DNA of 64,000 nt from Clostridium sp. (GTDB taxonomy: Bacteria > Bacillota_I > Bacilli_A > RF39 > UBA660), in contig CP091739.1 of assembly GCA_022010095.1 (NCBI GenBank), positions 1,364,001 to 1,428,000 of the forward strand, in the 5' to 3' direction. Every line of letters starts with the position of its first letter. The stretch's first letter is position 1. Below are positions 56,859 to 64,000 of the stretch, in pieces. The notes beneath the pieces were generated by a model that searched no databases, was not told the DNA's origin, and was given only the letters and a program-made list of their open reading frames with translations. A program made the position numbers and the translations under genes.

Positions 56859-57463
56859 GTGGCAAAGAATGTTGTAAAGAAAATTAAATTACAAATTCCA
56901 GCAGGTAAAGCTACACCAGCGCCACCAATCGGTACTGACTTGGACCTACAGGAATTAATCTACAAGAATTTTGTACAAAATATAATGATGCAACTAGAGA
57001 AAAAATGGGAGACATAGTACCAGTTGAAATTTCTATTTATGATGATAGATCATTCGACTTCGTTTTAAAAACTCCACCAACTCCAACTTTATTAAAGAAG
57101 GCTGCTGGAATTGATAAAGGAAGTACTAAAGGTGCTAACAATGTAGTTGCTACATTATCAAAAGATGATATTCAAAAAATCGCAGAAATCAAAATGCCAG
57201 ATTTAAATGCATATGATTTAAAATCAGCAATGAATACAGTTGCTGGAACTGCTAGAAATATGGGTATCGCAGTTAAGGGATTAAACGATGCTGAATTAGC
57301 TGAACAAGAAAAAGAAGCAGAAGAAGCTGAAGCACAAGTTGCTAAACTTGAAGCTGATTTAGAAGCGATGGAAGAAAGCGCTAAAGCTATGGCTGAAGGT
57401 GCTAGTGTTGAAGTAGAAGTAACACATCAAGATACTAAAGAAGAAACAGAAAGCGAAGAATAA
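56859..57463 (+). CDS. rplK: Ribosomal protein L11 with acidic C-terminal extension
   Basis: The start is GTG behind [63 protein letters not shown] and [16 protein letters not shown] are L11 signatures. L11 normally ends soon after MGI at about 141 residues. This one runs on for about 60 more: a Glu/Ala helical coiled-coil-like stretch then Thr/Glu-rich end. The extension is in frame and indel-free. One deleted C near 56938 breaks the N-terminal frame. Confidence 0.95.
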
Positions 57464-57528
57464 TTAAATAAAAAAATTATTCGTGAGAAATAAAAGATAA
57501 TCCAAAGACCACATAAGGAGGTTAGTTT

Positions 57529-58223
57529 ATGAGAAAAACATAGTAAGATGTATGTGGAAGCATTAGGTAATGTTGAAAAAAATAAAAGTTACGATGTTAC
57601 TGAAGCGATTAAAGTTCTTAAAAAGTCTTAAAAACCAGAAAATTTGATGAATCAGTTGACGCAGTATTAAAATTAAACATTGATGCTAAAAAAACTGATA
57701 TGAACGTAAGAGGAAGTTTTGTTCTTCCTAATGGAACTGGTAAGACTAAAAAGAGTATTAGTTATTACTAAAACTAAAGCAGCTGAAGCTGGCGAAGCTG
57801 ATTATTGTGGAGCTGAAGATATGTTAGAAAAAAATCGAAAAAGAAAATTGGTTCGATTTCGATACAATCGTAGCAACTCCAGAAATGATGCCTGCATTAG
57901 GAAAACTTGGTAAAATTTTAGGACCTAAAGGATTAATGCCTAATCCTAAACTTGGAACAGTTACTACAAATGTTAAAGATGCAGTTAGTAATATCAAAAA
58001 AGGTATGGTAGAATACAAAAATGATTCTTACGGAAATGTACACTTCTCATTTGGTAAACTATCATTCAGCGAAGAAAAGCTTGAAGAAAACTTAAGAGCA
58101 ATCGTTGCTGAAATAGTTAAAAACAAACCAAGTAGTGTTAAAGGTACATTCGTTAAAGGAATTAGTATTTCAACAACTATGGGTCCTGGTGTTAAAGTAG
58201 ATAAAACTTCATTTGGACTTTAA
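57529..58223 (+). CDS. rplA: Ribosomal protein L1
   Basis: About 230 residues. The N-terminus [57 protein letters not shown], and the well-conserved [20 protein letters not shown] followed by NPKLGTVT. L1 forms the mobile stalk of the 50S subunit and often regulates its own operon. Indels at 57534, 57620, 57630, 57749 and 57828 each add one A. Confidence 0.97.
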
Positions 58224-58226
58224 TAT

Positions 58227-58250
58227 AAAGCACGAAAGTGCTTTTTCTTT
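58227..58250 (+). terminator. Intrinsic terminator after rplA
   Basis: AAAGCAC-GAAA-GTGCTTT then a T-rich tract. rplJ and rplL do not follow. Confidence 0.9.
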
Positions 58251-58266
58251 TGCATGAAAAAAGCCA

Positions 58267-58476
58267 TTATTCATGATGATGTTCATCAAATGGCTTCATA
58301 AGTATTCCTGTTGATACTAAACCACTAATACCAACGATGGCATAAATAAAATTAGTTAAGAATGAGTCTACCCCAAAAAGAAGGGATACTAAATTTACAT
58401 TAAATATACCGACCATTCCCCAATTTATCGCACCTATAATAACAAGAGTAAGTGCAATCTTATATAGCGTATTCAT
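58267..58476 (-). CDS. DUF378 small membrane protein
   Basis: An intact 69-residue protein with two membrane helices: LYKIALTLVIIGAINWGMVG and a second helix IYAIVGISGLVSTGILM, ending in a His-rich DEHHHE. The INWG phrase is the DUF378 (YuzA-like) signature. Function unknown. The start follows GGAGGAA. Confidence 0.88.
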   Translation of the reverse strand: MNTLYKIALTLVIIGAINWGMVGIFNVNLVSLLFGVDSFLTNFIYAIVGISGLVSTGILMKPFDEHHHE

Positions 58477-58580
58477 TGATTCCTCCTCTACATACTACTA
58501 TTATGTACAAAAAAAATAAAAATTATATTCATATAAATAATAAATAAAAAAATATAATTTAGTGTGAAGGGGGAATTAAT

Positions 58581-59574
58581 ATCAAAAAGATAATAGTACT
58601 ATTAATGACATGTTTACTTTTTAGTTGGATGTAATAAAATGGACTCAAACTCATCTATTAAAAAAATATAAAAAATTACTAAATGATAATAGTATGTATA
58701 AACTAACTGGTGAAATGGACATAGTTAGTAATGAAGAATTATATCACTATAATGTAACAGTTGACTATATGGAAGGAGAATATTATAAAGCATCACTTAT
58801 AAACAAAGATAATCGTCATGAACAAATAATACTTAAAAATGAAAATGGTGTATTCGTAGTAACTCCAAGTTTAAATAAGAGTTTCAAATTCCAAAGCGAA
58901 TGGTCATATAATAGTAGTCAAGCATATATATTATCATCACTACTAAAAAGATTTAGAAAAATGATTCTAATGTTACATTTGAAGAAAAAGAAGATAAATA
59001 TATACTAGGCTCAACAGTTAATTATCCAAATAATACATCATTAATAAGTCAAAAAAATTACATTTGATAAAGATATGAAACCAGAACTAGTAGAAGTATT
59101 TAATAAAGAAGGAATAGTTAATATAAAATTCAAAATATCTAAAATAGATTTTAAGCCCGAATTTAAAGAAGATAACTTTGAAGTAGAAAAATACAGTTAG
59201 TGATAGCACAATAGACAATGTAGGCAAAAATAGATGAAGTAGTTTATCCAATGTACTTACCAACAGGAACAAAATTTAAAAGTGAAGAAACAGTAAAAAC
59301 TGATGATACAGAGAGAGTTATATTAACATTTACTGGAGAAAAGTCATTTATATTAATAGAGGAAGCTAGTAAAGTACCTAAAGAATTTGAAGTAACTTCA
59401 AAAGATGGTGAATTAGTATTCTATGAAACAGTGATGGGTTCACTTTCAGGTTCTTCATTAAACTGGACTATGAATGGTAAAGATTACTATATTATTGGAG
59501 AAAACTTATCAAATGAAGAATTATTAAAAGTAGCATCATCAACCTCTATTGTATCTTTTAACAAAATAATTTAA
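58581..59574 (+). CDS. LolA-like lipoprotein with second C-terminal domain
   Basis: A lipoprotein: KKIIVLLMTCLLLVGC, then a LolA-like beta domain (YKLTGEMDIVSNEELYHYNV, ENGVFVVTPSLNKSFKFQSE, SSQAYILSSLL). A second extracytoplasmic domain from about 59230 (VVYPMYLPTGTKF, GEKSFILIEEASKVP) follows. No ATG lies at the right distance from GGGGG; ATC at 58581 is exactly placed, so either a rare start or a G-to-C base error. About 325 residues. Such proteins in spore-formers often act in envelope or germination roles. Indels near 58625, 58660, 58950, 59055, 59190 and 59220. Confidence 0.78.
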
Positions 59575-59576
59575 TT

Positions 59577-59607
59577 AGAAGCGAATACAAAGTTCACTTC
59601 TTTTTTT
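59577..59607 (+). terminator. Intrinsic terminator
   Basis: GAAGCGAA and TTCACTTC arms with one mismatch, then a seven-T run. Confidence 0.75.
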
Positions 59608-59672
59608 ATTTACACTTTTTATTTTTATAAAAAAATATGTTATCATTTATAATAGTATAGGAGAAAAAGAAT

Positions 59673-60175
59673 ATGAAAGGTAAAATAATAAGTTATTCTA
59701 TATCTATAGTATTTCTAATATTATTTATTTTTTTGTTTTGACATATTCTTATCTTAATACTAATTTTTAGTCAAAAAAAGGAAATATAGATTACAAAAAG
59801 AAAATATTATGACATTGTATATAATAATGTTACTATTGATGCAGATACCACTATGAAAGTTAAATTAGATAATGAAAAAAAGATACTATAAATATAGATA
59901 TAAGAAATCTAAATGAATTTAAAAAAGCCAATTCATTTAGTATAGATTTAACTAATATAGGAAATATAAATGCAATAATAAGTAATATAAAAATAGACAA
60001 TATACATTCAAATGTTTCACCAAAAGATGTAAATGTAGATATATCTACAAATGTAAATGATATAATAAATGGTGGAGAAACAAAAGAAATTAATAATATG
60101 TATTACTTATAATGAAACAACTAAAAATAGAAGATCCATATTACTTTTTTTGATATAAAATATGATTTTTACTGA
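59673..60175 (+). CDS. Secreted or anchored beta-rich protein, unknown
   Basis: MKGKIISYSISIVFLILFIF is a signal or anchor helix. The outside part (about 145 residues) has NIDIRNLNEFKKANSFSIDL, TNIGNINAIISNIKIDNI and VSPKDVNVDISTNVNDII, alternating strands with repeated N-I patterns. The layout resembles secreted beta-sandwich proteins such as the TasA/CalY type, without enough identity to name it. Six or so indels. Confidence 0.5.
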
Positions 60176-60178
60176 AGT

Positions 60179-60204
60179 AATTCTTTAAAAAAAGAATTTT
60201 TTTG
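60179..60204 (+). terminator. Intrinsic terminator before ftsA
   Basis: AATTCTTT and AAAGAATT arms, T-run. A TATAAT-like GGTATAATG follows at 60204-60212 and is a likely -10 for ftsA-ftsZ. Confidence 0.65.
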
Positions 60205-60236
60205 GTATAATGTCTTTATAGATTATAGGAGGATAC

Positions 60237-61490
60237 ATGAAAGAAATAATATCAAGTTTAGATATTGGTTCATCTACAATAAAACTTGTAGTAGGCGAAG
60301 TTTATAATAATGAAGTTAATGTTTTGTCTGTATCTGAAGTAAAATCAAAAGGAGTTAAAAAAGGTTTAATAGTAAATCCTGAAGAAACACTTATATCATT
60401 AAAAGAAGCATTTAATAGAACTGAAGAAATGCTAAGTATTAAAAATAGATAAAAGTAGTTTTTATTAGTTCCATCATATTATGCAGAATTTATAATAACA
60501 GAAGGTAGCGCTAATGTTAGAAATGAAGAAGGTATTATTGATGGTAATGATATAGTATCTGTATTACAATCATGTGTTTATAATAAAGTACCTAATAATA
60601 AAGAATTCATATCAATTATGCCAATTGAATTTATACTTGATGATAAAGAAAAAGTAAAAGACCCTAAGGGTATGAAAGCAGATAAGTTATCATGTAAAGC
60701 AGTAATAAGCTTAGCACCTAAAAAGAATGTATATACAGCAGTTTCACTTTTAGAAAACTTAGGTGTAGGTGTTGTAGATATAAATTTTGGAGGACTTGCT
60801 GATTATTATGAATTTAAAAACAAATGAACTTGATAAGAAAAAAATACAGCAGTAATAAATATAGGTGAAGAAAAAAACAGAAGTAAGCATATTCAAAAAG
60901 GTATAATGATTGAAACAGAAAATATAGAAATTGGTGGAAAAAATATTGACAGAGATATTTGTTACATATATGATATAAGTAGAAAGAATGCAAAAGTATT
61001 GAAAGAAAAATTTGCTTTAGCATCTAAAAGAAATGCATCTACTTCATGGAGTGAAGATGTAGAAAAATAATACAAAAAGAAAATATAAAAAAATAAGTCA
61101 ATATGAATTAAGTGAAATAATTAATTCAAGAATAAAAGAAATATTAGAACTAGTAAAAAAAGCAAATAAACCTCTTAACAAAGATGGAAATTAGTTATAT
61201 AATAATAACTGGAGGAACAACAGAGGTAAATGATTTTTAATCTAGTTGTCGATGAAGTGTTTGGTAGAGAAATGAAATCTTATAAAGTAAAAAGAAATAG
61301 GATGCTGAAACACAATAAATATTCTAGTTCTCTTGGACTAATAAAAATATTATCATGATAAGTTAGCATTTAGAGATAAACTTGCTTATACAGTTGATGA
61401 AGAAGGTCAAAGTGAACTTATAAATACAAAGAAAAAGTAATAATAGCACAGTACTTGGAAAAATATATGGATATTTTTTTCAATGATTAA
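60237..61490 (+). CDS. ftsA: Cell division protein FtsA
   Basis: FtsA is the actin-like membrane tether of the Z-ring. IISSLDIGSSTIKLVVGEV is the phosphate-1 loop, FLLVPSYYAEF follows, then IGGKNIDRDICYIYD and the ITGGTTEV phosphate-2 motif. The C-terminal LGKIYGYFFND matches the usual end. About 415 residues. At least ten indels, for example one A too many at 60440 and 60822. The ftsZ start is ten bases downstream. Confidence 0.93.
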
Positions 61491-61500
61491 GGAGTGAAAT

Positions 61501-62562
61501 ATGAATAATTTAGAGATGGATCAAATAGCCGATATAAAAGTAATTGGTGTCGGTGGTGGCGGATGTAATGCAGTAAATAGAATGATAGATTCAGGACTTA
61601 GAGGAGTTGAATTTATTGTTGCGAATACTGATCAACAAGTATTAAATGTATCTCATGCCGAAAATAAAATTCAATTAGGAAAAACTATAACTAAAGGAAG
61701 AGGTGCAGGTACTAGACCAGAAGTTGGTAGAGAAGCAGCACTTGAAGCAAAAGAAGAAATTGAAGATGCTTTAAGAGGTGCTGATATGGTATTTGTTACT
61801 TGCGGACTTGGTGGTGGAACAGGTACAGGAGCAGCTCCAGTTGTTGCTGAAATCGCACAAAATCTTGGATGCTTAACAGTTGCAATAGTAACTAAACCAT
61901 TTAAGTTTGAAGGTAAAAAAAGAATGGACTATGCTTTAGTTGGACTTGATGAACTTAGAAAACATGTTGATACTATTGTTGTAATACCTAATGATAAGTT
62001 AAGAGATTTAATTGATAGAAGTACTCCACTTAATGCAGCATTTAAAGAAGTTGATAATGTTCTTCGTTTAGGAGTTCAATCAATAAGCGACTTAATTAGT
62101 GTTCCAGGACTTGTTAACCTAGATTTTGCTGATGTTAGAACTATCATGGAAGATAGAGGAGATGCACTTATTGGTATAGGTGTTGGATTTGGAGATAATA
62201 GAGCAGTAGAAGCTGCTAAACAAGCAGTAAATAGTCCATTACTTGAACAAACTATCAATGGTGCAACAGATTGTATTGTTAATATAACTGGTGGTAATTC
62301 CATGGGACTTTTTGAAGCAGAAGATGCTGTTGAAGTAGTAAGAGCAGTTGCTAATACAGATGTTAACATTATATTCGGTGCAGTTATCAATGAAGCACTT
62401 ACTGATGAAATAGTAGTAACAGTAATTGCAACAGGATTTGAAGATTCAACTGAACCACTTTATCGTTCAATAGAAGGAGAAAAGAAATCAGTTCAAGAAA
62501 TCAAAGATGATGACGATGATGAATTAGAAATGCCAGCATTCCTAAGAAATAGAGATTTCTAA
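61501..62562 (+). CDS. ftsZ: Cell division protein FtsZ
   Basis: Intact, 353 residues. [19 protein letters not shown] begins the GTPase domain; the tubulin signature is [30 protein letters not shown] and the T7 loop LINLD-like NLDFADV are present. The C-terminal tail [11 protein letters not shown] is the FtsA-binding peptide. FtsZ forms the division ring. GGAGTG precedes the start. Confidence 0.98.
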   Translation: MNNLEMDQIADIKVIGVGGGGCNAVNRMIDSGLRGVEFIVANTDQQVLNVSHAENKIQLGKTITKGRGAGTRPEVGREAALEAKEEIEDALRGADMVFVTCGLGGGTGTGAAPVVAEIAQNLGCLTVAIVTKPFKFEGKKRMDYALVGLDELRKHVDTIVVIPNDKLRDLIDRSTPLNAAFKEVDNVLRLGVQSISDLISVPGLVNLDFADVRTIMEDRGDALIGIGVGFGDNRAVEAAKQAVNSPLLEQTINGATDCIVNITGGNSMGLFEAEDAVEVVRAVANTDVNIIFGAVINEALTDEIVVTVIATGFEDSTEPLYRSIEGEKKSVQEIKDDDDDELEMPAFLRNRDF

Positions 62563-62879
62563 AAACAATAAAAAAAGTAGAATCAAAATAATGAAGGTAC
62601 TAGAAATAGTACTTTTTTTATGTTGTTTAATTTTTTTATAGAATAGGAAGTGTAATATGAAGAAATATATGATTCTTGGTCAAATGATGTATATAGCGTT
62701 TCACCAGCATTTAGAATTGGCTAAGTATGTAAACTAAATTGTAAAAAAAGATGGCATTGAAAAAAATGCTATTTTTTTAATTTACATATAATTTACATTA
62801 CATATTGATTTACATAATAAAAATATATATAATGAGTTTAAGAGTAGTAAAGATATTACTACTATAGGAGGGTTATAAT
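62563..62879 (+). promoter_or_regulatory. Intergenic region: two terminators, a small frame and a promoter
   Basis: Terminators: GTACTA/TAGTAC with T-run (62594-62620) after ftsZ, and ATGGCATT/AATGCTAT with T-run (62743-62778). Between them a tiny frame (62657-62737) encodes about 20-26 residues; with a two-base change it reads NDVYSVSPAFRIG, the look of a C-terminal fragment of a surface protein. Promoter TTGATT (62805-62810), 17 bases, TATAAT (62828-62833). A short stem AGTAGTA/TACTACT (62843-62863) precedes the GGAGGG site of the next gene. Confidence 0.55.
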
Positions 62880-64000
62880 ATGAAGAAAGGAAAGAACAAT
62901 ACTAAAAAAGTAATAGACGTAAAAGATAACTTCATGGAAGAAGAAGACAACGACAAAAGAGTTATCGTTTTTGTAGCTATTGCTATATTAGTAATTGTTG
63001 GTACAATAATTGGTCTTCTAGTTGGTTGCGAAAAGAAAGAGGAAGATGATCCTGTTAAACCAGATAACAACAAGACAACAACACCAATTAAAAGAGAAGA
63101 TGACAAAAAAGACGAAGATGTTGAACCAACAACAAAGAAAGTAGTTGTTAAAAAATTATCAACTAAAACTAAAGATACAACTAAGACTGACACAAAGAAA
63201 CTTACTGTTACATTCTTCATGATTGATGAAAAATATTCATACATGACTGAAATAGAAAACAACAGTAAAGTTAAAGCACATGAAGTATCAGGTTATGAAA
63301 ATTGTAAATACTATACTGATGAAACAAGTGACATTGAATTTGATTTTACAAAGAATATAACTAAAGATACTAATATCTATATGACTTGTTCATTAACAAC
63401 ATATACTATTAAATATGATAGAGCTAGCAATAATGTAACTAGTTATACCGTTGAAGATGGTAATGTTGAACTATTTGATGGTTATGATGCTGATATGATA
63501 TTTGATGGCTGGTATACAGATACTGCTTATACAAATAAAGTTACATCATTAAGTCCAAGTATAATTAAATATGCTGATAGTGAAAACATTATCAATTTAT
63601 ATGCTAAATTTGTAGAATATTATACAGTTAGTTATTATGATGAAGATAATACATTAATTAGATCAGAAGATTTAGCTAAAGCTAATTTAAGTAACTATAC
63701 GCTTATTGCTGATTATAGTTGTCCTAATGGAGCTAAATTACTAGGATATACAAGTTCACTTGGAAGTTCAGTAATTAAATATGCAAACAATGAGGTTATT
63801 GAAGTAACAGGAAACACTAATATATATACTAAGTGTGGTAAAGCAACAGTTATATATGTAAGTGAAGATGCTACAGTAACAATTGGTTATAACGAAGAAG
63901 AAATAGAAAAATATGAGGTTCCAAAACCAAGTGATGTAGGACTTGAAACACCAACTTACTTCGTAAAAGTTGATGAGAAAACTGAAACAAGTATGGAAGT
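62880..64000 (+). CDS. Cell-surface protein with InlB B-type repeats, 5' part
   Basis: The gene runs off the window; 373 residues are seen. A charged N-terminus leads to one membrane segment (VIVFVAIAILVIVGTIIGLL), then a Thr/Lys/Pro/Asp linker and a beta-rich outside region. FDGWYTDTAYTNKVTSLSP resembles the Listeria-Bacteroides (InlB B) repeat, and further strands of the same kind (YTIKYDRASN, YTVSYYDEDN) alternate. Orientation suggests an N-terminal anchor with the bulk outside. The frame is intact throughout, unlike most genes here. Function unknown; host or surface contact is a guess. Confidence 0.8.
   Translation, partial: MKKGKNNTKKVIDVKDNFMEEEDNDKRVIVFVAIAILVIVGTIIGLLVGCEKKEEDDPVKPDNNKTTTPIKREDDKKDEDVEPTTKKVVVKKLSTKTKDTTKTDTKKLTVTFFMIDEKYSYMTEIENNSKVKAHEVSGYENCKYYTDETSDIEFDFTKNITKDTNIYMTCSLTTYTIKYDRASNNVTSYTVEDGNVELFDGYDADMIFDGWYTDTAYTNKVTSLSPSIIKYADSENIINLYAKFVEYYTVSYYDEDNTLIRSEDLAKANLSNYTLIADYSCPNGAKLLGYTSSLGSSVIKYANNEVIEVTGNTNIYTKCGKATVIYVSEDATVTIGYNEEEIEKYEVPKPSDVGLETPTYFVKVDEKTETSME

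Overview
This is AT-rich chromosomal DNA from a low-GC, anaerobic, cell-walled Gram-positive bacterium that uses the standard genetic code (UGA is stop, Trp is UGG). The gene set suggests an uncultured gut member of the Bacilli, of the RF39 or Erysipelotrichia kind; this placement is inference, since no 16S gene is present. Pyruvate:ferredoxin oxidoreductase, a ferredoxin and a rubrerythrin point to anaerobic metabolism. YunB, SpoVIF and a YutH/CotS-like protein indicate a sporulation ancestry. A pervasive technical feature shapes the annotation: almost every conserved gene (recG, eno, rplA, ftsA, rnr, yebC, nadK) is broken by one-base indels, mostly in A or T runs. I treat these as sequencing errors and give the reconstructed span of each gene, so boundaries are approximate where a frame change is noted.

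Layout. 1-6500: end of PFOR, an ASCH protein, a radical-SAM gene behind a structured leader RNA, a protein with two HEPN-like motifs, recG, yebC. 6650-17950: a type IV secretion (conjugation-like) locus with a VirB6/TrbL-like channel protein, a PrgI-type protein, a VirB4 ATPase, a large cell-wall hydrolase with SpoIID-like and CHAP domains, an unknown membrane protein and a VirD4 coupling ATPase. No relaxase, integrase or att site is visible. 18000-22300: rhodanese, TVP38, RmuC, UppP, small unknowns, a lipoprotein. 22330-28030: a complete NAD salvage and recycling block, pncA-pncB-nadE-nadD-pncC-nrtR-nadK, headed by a promoter with two identical-geometry palindromes, probable NrtR operators. 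28070-35550: D,D-carboxypeptidase, RluB, ferredoxin, unknown tail-anchored protein, YunB, YutD, DUF1292, YutH-like, S1 protein. 35607-36737: array of 12 tRNAs. 36825-46156: orphan restriction-enzyme-like gene, PH-domain protein, second D,D-carboxypeptidase, RNase Y, SDR, thioredoxin/CcdA pair, SpoVIF, FemX. 46251-51861: eno, secG, rnr, smpB, secE, nusG. 52017-56700: a TnpB element with a probable omega RNA, then lipoprotein, acetyltransferase, rubrerythrin, alcohol dehydrogenase and DUF6512 genes. This block separates secE-nusG from rplK-rplA (56859-58223). 58267-64000: DUF378, LolA-like lipoprotein, secreted unknown, ftsA, ftsZ and a large cell-surface protein running off the end.

Most notable: a LysM-like module inside the catalytic domain of RNase R; the T4SS lacking transfer genes but carrying a SpoIID-CHAP hydrolase; the NrtR-type NAD regulon; the two-HEPN-motif protein; ribosomal protein L11 with an acidic tail of about 60 residues; and the TnpB-associated split of the nusG-rplK neighbourhood.
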